DNA of 16,566 bases, from positions 1-16,566 of the forward strand of contig JAISTF010000077.1 of NCBI GenBank assembly GCA_031272745.1, in the 5' to 3' direction. A program made the position numbers and the translations under genes. This stretch comes from Eubacteriales Family XIII. Incertae Sedis bacterium (GTDB lineage Bacteria; Bacillota; Clostridia; Peptostreptococcales; Anaerovoracaceae). How positions within the stretch are numbered: the first letter of the stretch is position 1; the number at the start of each line of letters is the position of its first letter. A model generated the notes under the pieces. The model searched no databases. It was not told the origin of the DNA and was given only the letters and a program-made list of their open reading frames with translations. Of the stretch, positions 1-7,838 are shown one piece after another.

Positions 1-1825
1 CGTTTTTTGCGACGCCGCCGGTCATCATGTAGGGCGGCCTTCCGGCGGCGCGGGCGAGCAGCGCTTCGTTGCGGCGGGCGACGGCGCGGCAGAGCGCCCA
101 CAGGATGTCCTCGGTGCGCTTGCCGGCCGCGACGAGCGACACGACCTCGGATTCCGCGAACACCGTGCACATGCTGCTGATGTCAGCGCGTTCGGCCTTC
201 GGGTCGTCCGCCGCGCGCAGGGCTGCTGTGCCGATGTCTTCGAGCGGGACGCCGAGGCTTCGCGCGGTCATTTCGAGGAAGCGGCCCGTGCCGGCCGCGC
301 ATTTGTCGTTCATCGCGAAGCCCGCGACGCGGCCGTCCTCGTCTATGCGGATGACCTTGCTGTCCTGGCCGCCGATGTCGATGATCGTGCGCACACGCGG
401 GTCGAGGAAGTGCGCGCCGGCCGCGTGGCAGGTGATTTCGGTGATTTCGGCGGCGGGCGCGGCAGCGGGTGGCGCAGCTGCGGAATTTTTGGAATCCGAT
501 GGGACGGCTGTTGTTGCAGACAGGATATTGGCGGCGGCGGAGCGGCCGTAGCCCGTCGCGACCTGCGCATCGATGTCGGCGTCCGTGAGGCCGGCCTTCG
601 CGAGCACGGCGGCGCGGGCGGCGGCAGCGCTTTCGGCGGCGATGGGCCCCGTCGGGACGGTGATGGCGGCGAGGACGCGCGGGGCGGCTGCTGCGAGCAG
701 TACGGCGTTTGTGGACGTCGAGCCGCTGTCGATGCCGAGGGCGATGCGGGTGGTTTTCATGGTGGTCTCCTGTGCTTCGGGGGGTGCGGGCGGGGATTGC
801 TCCGCCCCTATACGATGCCGTGCTTGCAGTTGTTCGACGAAGGCTTCGAGGCGTGTCGCGAGCTGGCCGGAGCCTGTGGCGTTTGCGTATTCGGTTTCGA
901 TTTTCAGGAAAGGGACGGCAGCGAGCGCGGGGTATCCGGCGTCTGGGGTCGACGTTTGTGACCTTGGCTGGGTTTGCGCAGGCCGGGCATTGCCGTTCCT
1001 TGTCCCTGTGGCCGGTGCCGTCAGCGCCGCGTACTCGTAGGCGTAATTGTCGCAAAATTTGACCGTGTGGTAGACGACGCCGTCGGCGCCGCTCTCAAGG
1101 ACGGCGCGTTCGAGGCCGAGAAGCCGCGCGCCGCCGTCGCCGCCCACCATGCGCATGCACGGGTATTTGCCGAAGATGCCGCGAACGTAGGCGTCGAGAA
1201 CGTCGGGCGGGGATGCCGCGTCAGAGATTGGCTCGAAAGCATGCTCCTGTCCCGAACAGGACAGGTTGAAGACGACCTGTCCGCCCGCGCGCTCGACCGC
1301 TTCGATCAACGAGGGCGGAATCTTCGCGCCCGCCAGCCCGACGCGCGGCCGCGCAACGCGTGGCGACGTTTGCTTCTTGGCAGCGTTCGCCGCGCTGGAA
1401 GGAAGCGGCGCCGCGCGCAGAACGTCGCGCAGTCGGTTCGAATCGAACGCGGCGCCGGACCATTCCCCGTAGGCGTCGATGAGATGTTCCAGCGCGTGGC
1501 GGTATGCGTCCCGCGCCGCCGCATCCTGTTTGACGGGGAGCTCGAGCATGTGAACGAAGCGGTCAGGATAACGCTCTCGTACGACATCGTACAGGCGCCG
1601 CGTGCTGTCGCAACAGCTCGTGAAGAGGACGCCACACCCTGCGTCGGCGTCCATGCGCCGGCAAATCGCGTCGTAGGCCGCCTTCGAGAACGAGCACATT
1701 GCGGGGTGCAGCGCCGCTTCCGCCGCCGCGAGGTCCGCGTCGTCCGGCTCGAGGTATTCCGTTTCGGCGCCCATCGCGCGCAGGACTTCCTCGGGGGCGT
1801 ATCGGCAAAGGTAGAGGACCGTCAT
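1..1825 (-). CDS. Fused 2-hydroxyacyl-CoA dehydratase-type subunit and BadF/HgdC-type ATPase activase (3' end outside window)
   Basis: One open frame runs from the ATG at 1825 to the window edge (608 residues visible). Residues 1-335 are a HgdB-type subunit: it has TSCCDSTRRLYDVV (69-82), VVYHTVKFCDNYAYEY (250-265) and the family ending FLKIETEY...QLATRLEAF (306-329). Residues 356-608 are an activase: phosphate loop DSGST (366-370), DIGGQDSK (483-490), CAAGTGRFLE with C509, a second cluster cysteine in SMCTVFAES (C553), and GGVAKN at the edge. In the known family the activase dimer binds ATP and one [4Fe-4S] cluster and injects an electron into the dehydratase. Normally these are separate proteins; here no stop separates them. 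Low-complexity inserts are seen at about 268-302 and 434-459. The start overlaps the upstream gene by 4 bases and has AAGGAG 8 bases ahead. The substrate is unknown; a double-cubane reductase type is an alternative. Confidence 0.87.
   Translation of the reverse strand, partial: MTVLYLCRYAPEEVLRAMGAETEYLEPDDADLAAAEAALHPAMCSFSKAAYDAICRRMDADAGCGVLFTSCCDSTRRLYDVVRERYPDRFVHMLELPVKQDAAARDAYRHALEHLIDAYGEWSGAAFDSNRLRDVLRAAPLPSSAANAAKKQTSPRVARPRVGLAGAKIPPSLIEAVERAGGQVVFNLSCSGQEHAFEPISDAASPPDVLDAYVRGIFGKYPCMRMVGGDGGARLLGLERAVLESGADGVVYHTVKFCDNYAYEYAALTAPATGTRNGNARPAQTQPRSQTSTPDAGYPALAAVPFLKIETEYANATGSGQLATRLEAFVEQLQARHRIGAEQSPPAPPEAQETTMKTTRIALGIDSGSTSTNAVLLAAAAPRVLAAITVPTGPIAAESAAAARAAVLAKAGLTDADIDAQVATGYGRSAAANILSATTAVPSDSKNSAAAPPAAAPAAEITEITCHAAGAHFLDPRVRTIIDIGGQDSKVIRIDEDGRVAGFAMNDKCAAGTGRFLEMTARSLGVPLEDIGTAALRAADDPKAERADISSMCTVFAESEVVSLVAAGKRTEDILWALCRAVARRNEALLARAAGRPPYMMTGGVAKN
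761..771 (-). promoter_or_regulatory. Internal Shine-Dalgarno for a free activase product
   Basis: On the minus strand AGGAG (771-767) lies six bases before an in-frame ATG (760-758). That ATG begins MKTTRIALGIDSGST, the usual N-terminus of a stand-alone activase. The site therefore allows a separate 253+ residue activase to be made from inside the fused frame. Whether it is used cannot be told from sequence. Confidence 0.6.
788..813 (-). repeat. GTAGGGGCGG-type palindrome, copy A (inside the fused gene)
   Basis: Read on the minus strand it begins GTATAGGGGCGG and ends CCCCGCCC, forming a stem GGGCGG/CCGCCC with an A.C mismatch and a possible CAAT loop. It encodes the Pro-rich linker RIGAEQSPPAP between the dehydratase subunit and the activase. 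It resembles copies B and C in its first bases and its closing arm. Confidence 0.6.
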
Positions 1826-3183
1826 CCGGGCGTCTCCTTCCGAGCGTGTTCCCCTTCGTAGGGGTGGCATCCCTCGGGTCGGGGCCCGAGGGCAGGCTCT
1901 GCCGCCCCCCCGCGCCGCGCTTCGAGCATCTCGAAGAACGCGTCCACGCGCGACGCGATCTGCGCGTCGGGGCTGTTGCGGCGGTCGAGCCCGTCGCCGT
2001 CGAGCGCCAAAAACGGCACGCCGCCCCCTTCGAGCGCGCGCTGCATCAGCGCCACCCCGCCGGCCGACTGCTTGCAGCCCCAATGGTTGAAGTGGATTGC
2101 GCCGTCGGGCCGGAGCCGTTCCGCGAGCGCGCGCACGGCGGCGGCCTTCCGTTCGTAAGGTCCGTTGTAGATGTTCAGCAACATCTTCCGCGCGAGCGAC
2201 TCCAAGGGCCGCGCCGGGTCGAGGCGCCCGTCGCCGTAGTCCGCGTCGAAGTCCGAGGCCAGAAACCGTACGCGCGGGTTGTAGTTGAAATACTTCTGCA
2301 GTGCCGCCTGGTGGAACGGCTGCAGATGCACCCAAAGGATGCGCAGCGCGGTTGGGTCTTCGGGCGCGGTGCGGAGCTCGGCCACGAGCTGCCGGTAGTA
2401 CGCTTCCACTTCCGGGCTTCCGCTCAGGATGTGGGTCGCGAACAGCTTGAACATTTGCAGCGTCAGCGTTGAGGGGTAGTCGCGCGAGGCACCGAGGCGC
2501 AGCGCTTCCTCGTGCAGGTCGCGGGCGCGGTTTTCGCTTTCGAGCGCGCGGGACAGGGCGGCGGTGTCAAACGGCCGGCCCGTCAACCGCGCCAAGGACG
2601 AGGCCGCTTCTTCGAGCTGGCGCACGACGTAGCGTTCGTTCGCTTCCGAGTATTCGTACGGCACGTCGATGACGAGCGTGGGGCAGCCGAACCGCTCCCC
2701 GAGCGCACGGAAGGTGTTCACGTTGCCGTCGCAGGCGAGCGTCGTCGTGAGCGCGGCGAGCGGCGGGCGCAGTACCCCGTCCACGGCCGCGCCGAGGAAG
2801 TTTTTGTGGTAGGCGCAGAGCGTGTCCGCGTAGCCGGCGCGCTCCGCATCCGCGAGGAACTGCCCCTCGACGCGGAAGCCGCCCATGAACGACGAAAAGC
2901 ATTCGATGGACAGGGGGCGCAGGCCGAACGCCTGCAGCAGCTCGACCGGTGCGAAGAGGTTGACCCACACGCAACGCGAGGGTCGGGCGAGCGCATCCGC
3001 GACCGCGCGCACCGCGAGCCGGTTGAGCCGCACGAGCGCCTTCGGCGTGCGCGGGTCCGGCCGCAGCCGCAGCCGCGCCCCCTCGTACGCGAGCCCGAGC
3101 CGCACGAGCCGCCGCGCCCGCGCCCCGCGCCCCGCGGCCACCTGCCGCCCGATATATGCCCCGTAGTCGTCGACCAAACCCAT
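1822..3183 (-). CDS. 2-hydroxyacyl-CoA dehydratase family protein, first subunit
   Basis: A 453-residue protein of the HgdA/HgdB/FldBC family. Supporting marks are FAPVELLQAFGL (77-88), CAYHKNFLGA (123-132), TLACDGN (148-154), VPYEYSE (174-180), HFNHWGCKQS (364-373) and the typical end LALDGDGLDRRN...SRVDAFFEML (392-420). C123, C151 and C370 are the best candidates for iron-sulfur ligands. Family members dehydrate 2-hydroxyacyl-CoA with a ketyl radical mechanism, or as double-cubane proteins reduce small molecules; the substrate here cannot be read from sequence. It is the first gene of an operon with the fused subunit-activase and presumably forms the heteromeric core with it. No Shine-Dalgarno is visible before the ATG, and the predicted promoter leaves only a few bases of leader. 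The last 30 residues (GGAAEPALGPRPEG onward) are partly encoded by a palindromic repeat and look like an added tail. Confidence 0.9.
   Translation of the reverse strand: MGLVDDYGAYIGRQVAAGRGARARRLVRLGLAYEGARLRLRPDPRTPKALVRLNRLAVRAVADALARPSRCVWVNLFAPVELLQAFGLRPLSIECFSSFMGGFRVEGQFLADAERAGYADTLCAYHKNFLGAAVDGVLRPPLAALTTTLACDGNVNTFRALGERFGCPTLVIDVPYEYSEANERYVVRQLEEAASSLARLTGRPFDTAALSRALESENRARDLHEEALRLGASRDYPSTLTLQMFKLFATHILSGSPEVEAYYRQLVAELRTAPEDPTALRILWVHLQPFHQAALQKYFNYNPRVRFLASDFDADYGDGRLDPARPLESLARKMLLNIYNGPYERKAAAVRALAERLRPDGAIHFNHWGCKQSAGGVALMQRALEGGGVPFLALDGDGLDRRNSPDAQIASRVDAFFEMLEARRGGAAEPALGPRPEGCHPYEGEHARKETPG
1826..1839 (-). promoter_or_regulatory. Ribosome binding site for the fused dehydratase-activase gene
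   Basis: AAGGAG (1839-1834, minus strand) is eight bases before the ATG at 1825. The ATG shares bases with the TGA of the upstream subunit (ATGA), so translation is probably coupled. This decides the start. Confidence 0.75.
1857..1911 (+). repeat. GTAGGGGCGG-type palindrome, copy B (longer, nested form)
   Basis: Outer arms GGGGTGGCA (1861-1869) and TGCCGCCCC (1900-1908) pair with one G.T wobble. An inner perfect 8-base stem CCCTCGGG/CCCGAGGG (1871-1878, 1885-1892) has a six-base loop. It lies in the 3' end of the first dehydratase subunit and encodes part of its C-terminal tail. It may be a related element with a second hairpin nested in it. Confidence 0.5.
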
Positions 3184-3194
3184 GCGGGTATCAT

Positions 3195-3223
3195 AGCATA
3201 TTCGGGTTCCGCATCGCCGACAA
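3195..3223 (-). promoter_or_regulatory. Predicted sigma-70-type promoter of the dehydratase operon
   Basis: On the minus strand TTGTCG (3223-3218), a 17-base spacer and TATGCT (3200-3195) match the -35 and -10 boxes at four of six bases each. Transcription would begin near 3188, only about five bases before the ATG at 3183, which gives an almost leaderless messenger. An overlapping TATGAT (3195-3190) is a less well spaced alternative. Confidence 0.45.
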
Positions 3224-3352
3224 CCCCCGTCTGCCGCAAAAGTTGTGAAATTGCAAACAATCCCAAAAAACCGCAGGGCATTCGCGAATAATGGAATGTG
3301 CGAAAACCTTCAACCCTATTCAATGATTTTCACCCGCGCTGTTTCAGCTTGA

Positions 3353-3364
3353 TTTTTTGGGGTA
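3353..3364 (+). promoter_or_regulatory. Upstream box shared by the two surface-protein genes, copy 1
   Basis: TTTTTTGGGGTA lies about 64 bases before the ATG of the first surface-protein gene. The same TTTTTGGGGTA, followed by similar A-rich sequence, lies about 70 bases before the second. A TATAGT (3404-3409) just ahead of the ribosome site may be a -10 box, but no good -35 box is at the right distance. The function is unknown. Confidence 0.35.
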
Positions 3365-3427
3365 AAAGGAAAATACCGAAACAAAGGATAAGTTTTTCGC
3401 AAGTATAGTGTGAAGGAAAGGCAAGAA

Positions 3428-6400
3428 ATGATGGACACGATGAAACCGTATCAGTTCCGTAGGGGGTGGGCTGCGTTCCTCGCGTGCGCAATGGCATTTG
3501 CGATCGTGATGAGCAGCATCGGCGTGTATGCGGACACGATGCCGGCGGCGGGGGACGCGTCGGCTGTGGAAGAAACCGAAGAAACCCAGGGGGGCGAGCC
3601 TGCGCCGGAAGAGCCGACGTCGGAAACGGTGACGACGGAAGTCGTCACGGAAGAGGTCTTGGCAGAAGAGTCGACTGCGGAAGCGTCCGCTACGGAAGAA
3701 GAGATGCCGACGGAAGCGTCCGCTACGGAAGAAGAGGTGCCGACGGAAACGTCCGCTGCGGAAGAAACCGTCGCGGATGGGATTGCGACGGAAGACGCCG
3801 TCACGGAAGAGGCGCCTGCGGAAGAAACCGCCGTCGTCCTCGCCGACGAAGCGGCGGAGTCCGGCAAGACCAAGTCTTCCATCGAAACGGAGAGCGTCGC
3901 GCCCCTGTCGGCGGAGACCGGCGTGGTCACGGTCGACGTGTCGAAGCTGACGAGCGGCCTCATGGTCGCGGACTACGCGGGCGCGGACGGCACGGCCTAC
4001 CATCAGATCACCGCACAAGGACAGACCGGCTGGATCACGGCCGACAAGTCCGGCGCGTTGGATGACGCGACGGTGTCCGGCAGCGTGCTGATCGCGGCGG
4101 ACTCGCAGCTCGTGTTCACGGGCACGGCCGGAAACGGCATCAGCCTCTTTATCAATGCGGACATGACGGTCACGATGCGGGATCTCCATATCACCAGCGC
4201 GTGCACGTTCCTGATTTACTCGGGCAAGAAGGTCACGGTTCTGCTGGAAGGAGACAATGTGCTGAAGAGCAGCGGCGGCTCCGGCTTGGACATGGCCGGC
4301 GGAGTGGACGACAATCATCGTACGGAACTCACGATTGACGGCACGGGCACGCTGACGGCCATCGCGACCGGCGCCGGCTGCGGCATCGGCGCGTCCAAGG
4401 GCACCAACAACACGATCAACATCGTCGGCGGCACGATTCTCGAAGCGAAGGGCGGCACGTCCAACGGCGCGGGCATCGGCGCGGACAGCGGGGCGAACCT
4501 GACGATCAACATCAGCGGTGGCACGATCCTGAAGGCGCAGGGCTCGAACAACTCCGGCGGCGCCGGCATCGGCTCTTGCAACCACCCGTCAAATTCACAG
4601 AACACCACGAGACAGGTCATCAACATCACCGGCGGCATCATCGGCAAAGCCGGCGACGCGGGCGCGGGCTATGATCCCAACTATGGCGCGGTCGGCGGCC
4701 ACTGCGCGGCGGGCATCGGGCTTGGCAACTACAGCGGCGCGTACGGCTACGCTTATCACAACGAAATCAACATCACGGGCGGCACGATTTACTACGCGAC
4801 GTGCCAGGACGCGGAAGGCGCGGGCATCGGCTACGGTGGAAACTCCTGGTCCAGCCTCGACATCAACATCGGCGGCGACGCGCACATCGTCTGCGCGAAG
4901 GGCAACGGCCAGAGCGCAGGCATCGGCGCCGGCGTTCACGGCGACTATGTGTACATCAACATCTCGGGCGACGCGGTTATCGACGAGGCGACGAGCACGG
5001 GCAAGGCCGGCATCGGCGGTGGCGCCGAAGGGTATCTCATGCAGATCAATATCTCCGGTGGCACGATCGGCAAGGCGTCCGGCGCTGTCGGCATCGGTAC
5101 GACGAGCTCGCGCACCGGCATGATCAACATCTCGGGCGGCAAGGTGACGGCAGACGTGTCCGGCACGTCCGGCACGTACGCCATCGGTGGCCTCACGACC
5201 AATATCACGGGCGGCGACGTCACCGGCATCGGCGGCAGCCAGTCCGGCATCGGCAGCAACGGCAAGACCGTCACGATTTCCGGCGGCGCGACCGTCTACG
5301 GCGTCGGCCCGGCGGCCGGCGGCGGCAACGGCATCGGCTACAGGAATACGGCAAACGTCGTCATCAAAACCGAAAACGGTGTCTCCCCGAAGGTAAGCGC
5401 GACAGCGCGCAATTATGCGGCCATCTCCACGGGGGCTACCACACAGGGCATCGCGGCGGCAAATCTGTACTTTGCAAAGGCGGGCACCGATCCTGTCACG
5501 AGCGGCAAATCCCCGTACGGCTCCGATTTGACCATCGTCCCCGAGGGCAGCGATGAAAACGTCTCGACGTCCACGGTCAAGGGCGCGGGCTGGTACACGC
5601 ATCTGTACGACAATTCCGCGTACGCCGGGCAGGTTGCGGCCATCTTTGACTGGTACAACACCTACTACTACAACACGGTGCCGCCGGCGACGGGATTCAC
5701 CCCGTACTCGTGGAGCTTTGCGCAGGGCTATATGTCGCTGGAGGGGCTGTTCACCAACGCGGCTACCGCGGAGGACGGCGTCGTGAAATGGTATTCGGCG
5801 CGCGCAAACTTCAGCGACTACTACAAGGGCACGCTGCTCGAGTTTGCCGACTACAAATCGCTGGGCAACCCGGCGGCCGTGCTCCCGGCGCTGCCGCGCG
5901 CGACCTATCCGGAAGAGCCGGAAGTCGTCCGCGAGCCGCATACGGGCTATACTTCCTTTGCCTACACGGGTCAGGAAGGCGAATATGTGAATAATGTAGT
6001 GCTGCCGAGCGGGCAGGAAGTCACAGCATGGACGTTTGACAATTACAGACAGGCGGGGTTGCTCGTCGGCAAGACGAAGGACATCGCACTGAACGCGGAA
6101 AACCTGAGCAAGCCCGTGCCGGTGCACATCATGAGCAGCGGCGGCGAGACGGAAGGCATCCCCTCGACGATTACGTACGACAAGAACATCAAGGCGGGCA
6201 CCGAAGCCTATGTCATCACGAGTCCCGAGACGTGGTACGCGCCCGAAGAGATCGGATCCGGCGTCTATATCAGCGATCCGGTCAGCGGCGCGGCGGGCTA
6301 CAACGCGTCCAAGGCCAATCCGCCCGTGCGCGGCGGCTATACCTTCGACGGGTGGACCGCGAACATCAGCGGCGAGCCCGGCGGAGAGCTGACACAGGTC

Positions 6401-7753
6401 GGCGATCACCAGCAAATCTACGCGGACACGACGCTGTACGCAGGCTGGACGCCGGAAACTTACAGCATCTCCTATGTCATGCCGACGAAGGCGGAAGTGA
6501 TTTCGGCCGGCTATGAGGATGAAGAGGGCAACGATTTGAGCGACGAAGAGGTACAGAAAGCGCTGACACAGTTCAACCGTCTCTATTCGGCGGAAGATCT
6601 TCCGACGAGCGATCTGCTCGCGGCCGACCCGACGCACGGCGACCCGACGGTCAAGGTCAAAGGCCACACCTTCGTCGGCTGGCAGGTGCGCATCGTCGAC
6701 GCAAGCGGCGACCTCGTGCCCTTCGCGCTGACGGTGGACGGCCTGCTCCCCGCGGGGACGTTCGGCGACATCGTGCTCATCGCGAAATACGACACCGACT
6801 ATTTCACGCTGACCTACGAGCTGAACGGCGCGGACACGCCCGCGTCGCTCGACCCGGCGCGCCTGCTGTGGAACTCGCCGATTCTGAGCAAGGTCAACTA
6901 CTTCACGCCGGTGCGCGAAGGCTACGACTTCGGCGGCTGGTTCACGACGGAAGATTTCGCGGACGGGACGCAGGTCGACGCCGACACGCGCATCACGGAC
7001 GACATGACGATCTACGCCAAGTGGACGGAAAAGGTGGTCGAAACGCCGGCGCCGAAGGAAGACGATCCGGCGGAAGAACCCGAAGAGAAAACGGAAGACG
7101 AAGAACTCGTCGTGACGCCCGCGACGGTGACCCCGACCCCCGAGGAGCCGGAGACCGTCACGGAGCAATCGCCGGCGGCGACAAAGGCGCCGTCCATGAA
7201 GCCGGCTTCCGTGACCGCGCCCGCGGCGGCCGAAACGCCGACGGTGCCGGGGACGACGGTGCCCGTGCCCGCCCCGATCCTCGCGGTCGCGAATGCGTTG
7301 AACGAAGCGGCCGAAACCATCGCGGACGCGGTCACCCCGCAGGCGGCGGCCGAAGAGGCCGAGGTGCAACCCGAAATCATTGCGGACGAAACGGCGCCGC
7401 TGTCCACGACGGACGCGACCTGGCCGCTGCTCAACCTGATCTTCATGATCTTTGCCGCGGGCATGGCGGTGTGGGCGGCGCTCCGCCGCAGGCAAGCGGC
7501 CGAGGACGACGACGCGCGCGCCGCGCGGAAGCGCACGGGCCTGCTGACCGCGGCCATCGCCTTCGCGGCCGTCGGCATCGTGGTCTGGTTCCTCACCGAG
7601 ACCATCTCGGGCCGCATGGTGCTGACCGACGGCTACACCCTGCTCCAGGCCGTGCTGACGATTGGCGCCGCCACCGGCGCGATCTTCGCGATGAAGCGCC
7701 ACGACGCGGAAGCGGAAATCGAAACAACAGCCGCCGAAGCCGCAGTGCAGTAG
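3428..7753 (+). CDS. Giant secreted surface protein: beta-helix, InlB-like repeats, three-helix C-terminal membrane anchor
   Basis: A 1441-residue protein. The ATG at 3428 is preferred because AAGGAAAGG precedes it by six bases; a GTG at 3410 in the same frame has no such site. Residues 1-35 are a signal peptide (RR, hydrophobic core, cleavage after GVYA). Residues 36-160 are Glu/Thr/Ala-rich and acidic. About 165-680 form a Gly-rich beta-helix with rungs such as INISGGTI and GAGIG, similar to carbohydrate-binding beta-helices of gut Firmicutes. InlB/Listeria-Bacteroides-like repeats occur at 970-1007 (GYTFDGW...LYAGW), 1079-1121 and 1165-1199 (GYDFGGW...IYAKW). A Pro/Thr/Glu stalk (1200-1320) leads to three predicted helices at about 1332-1354, 1372-1391 and 1403-1422, separated by a basic RRRQ/RKR loop; there is no LPXTG. 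The likely role is adhesion or glycan binding at the cell surface. The ligand is unknown. Confidence 0.9.
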   Translation: MMDTMKPYQFRRGWAAFLACAMAFAIVMSSIGVYADTMPAAGDASAVEETEETQGGEPAPEEPTSETVTTEVVTEEVLAEESTAEASATEEEMPTEASATEEEVPTETSAAEETVADGIATEDAVTEEAPAEETAVVLADEAAESGKTKSSIETESVAPLSAETGVVTVDVSKLTSGLMVADYAGADGTAYHQITAQGQTGWITADKSGALDDATVSGSVLIAADSQLVFTGTAGNGISLFINADMTVTMRDLHITSACTFLIYSGKKVTVLLEGDNVLKSSGGSGLDMAGGVDDNHRTELTIDGTGTLTAIATGAGCGIGASKGTNNTINIVGGTILEAKGGTSNGAGIGADSGANLTINISGGTILKAQGSNNSGGAGIGSCNHPSNSQNTTRQVINITGGIIGKAGDAGAGYDPNYGAVGGHCAAGIGLGNYSGAYGYAYHNEINITGGTIYYATCQDAEGAGIGYGGNSWSSLDINIGGDAHIVCAKGNGQSAGIGAGVHGDYVYINISGDAVIDEATSTGKAGIGGGAEGYLMQINISGGTIGKASGAVGIGTTSSRTGMINISGGKVTADVSGTSGTYAIGGLTTNITGGDVTGIGGSQSGIGSNGKTVTISGGATVYGVGPAAGGGNGIGYRNTANVVIKTENGVSPKVSATARNYAAISTGATTQGIAAANLYFAKAGTDPVTSGKSPYGSDLTIVPEGSDENVSTSTVKGAGWYTHLYDNSAYAGQVAAIFDWYNTYYYNTVPPATGFTPYSWSFAQGYMSLEGLFTNAATAEDGVVKWYSARANFSDYYKGTLLEFADYKSLGNPAAVLPALPRATYPEEPEVVREPHTGYTSFAYTGQEGEYVNNVVLPSGQEVTAWTFDNYRQAGLLVGKTKDIALNAENLSKPVPVHIMSSGGETEGIPSTITYDKNIKAGTEAYVITSPETWYAPEEIGSGVYISDPVSGAAGYNASKANPPVRGGYTFDGWTANISGEPGGELTQVGDHQQIYADTTLYAGWTPETYSISYVMPTKAEVISAGYEDEEGNDLSDEEVQKALTQFNRLYSAEDLPTSDLLAADPTHGDPTVKVKGHTFVGWQVRIVDASGDLVPFALTVDGLLPAGTFGDIVLIAKYDTDYFTLTYELNGADTPASLDPARLLWNSPILSKVNYFTPVREGYDFGGWFTTEDFADGTQVDADTRITDDMTIYAKWTEKVVETPAPKEDDPAEEPEEKTEDEELVVTPATVTPTPEEPETVTEQSPAATKAPSMKPASVTAPAAAETPTVPGTTVPVPAPILAVANALNEAAETIADAVTPQAAAEEAEVQPEIIADETAPLSTTDATWPLLNLIFMIFAAGMAVWAALRRRQAAEDDDARAARKRTGLLTAAIAFAAVGIVVWFLTETISGRMVLTDGYTLLQAVLTIGAATGAIFAMKRHDAEAEIETTAAEAAVQ
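4320..5342 (+). repeat. Degenerate tandem repeats encoding the beta-helix rungs
   Basis: About eleven units of roughly 25-40 codons alternate an INISGGTI-like strand (INIVGGTI, INITGGTI, INISGDAV, NITGGDV, TISGGAT) with a GAGIG-like turn (GCGIGAS, GAGIGAD, AAGIGLG, SAGIGAG, KAGIGGG, GNGIGYR). Unit length varies, so this is a protein-level repeat rather than a clean DNA tandem repeat. Confidence 0.75.
7097..7753 (+). repeat. Paralogous C-terminal anchor cassette, copy 1
   Basis: From the DEELVVTPATVT codons to the stop this segment is almost the same as 11627-12271 in the next gene. It includes perfect runs of 61 bases (7392-7452 = 11910-11970) and 57 bases (7593-7649 = 12111-12167). It encodes the stalk and three-helix anchor. 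The identity at DNA level is much higher than in the rest of the two genes. Confidence 0.85.
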
Positions 7754-7797
7754 CCGAGGCCCCGCAAGCGCACGGTTTTTCCAAGAAACAGTCGGAT

Positions 7798-7829
7798 GAA
7801 ACCTTAAAAACATCTGTTTTTTAAGTTTC
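7798..7829 (+). terminator. A/T-rich hairpin between the two surface-protein genes
   Basis: GAAAC(C)TTAAAAA pairs with TTTTTAAGTTTC to give a 12-base stem with one bulged C and a loop around CATCTG. It lies 45 bases after the first stop codon. The stem is weak and has no clean trailing T run, so it may be an attenuator or a processing site rather than a strong terminator. Confidence 0.4.
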
Positions 7830-7838
7830 AAACGGCGG

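Noticed and set aside
69..1861. Several plus-strand frames over the dehydratase operon
   Set aside because: They are Arg/Ala-rich with no motif, while the minus strand encodes intact dehydratase and activase motifs throughout.
3650..3830. Short direct repeats (GCGTCCGCTACGGAAGAAGAG type) considered as a CRISPR or tandem DNA repeat array
   Set aside because: They are in-frame Glu/Thr/Ala codon repeats inside a signal-peptide-bearing protein, with no spacer-like unique sequences of constant length.
3344..4585. A 413-codon minus-strand frame opposite the start of the first surface-protein gene
   Set aside because: Its FRRHLFF-type repeats are the antisense image of the Glu/Thr-rich repeats of the true gene.
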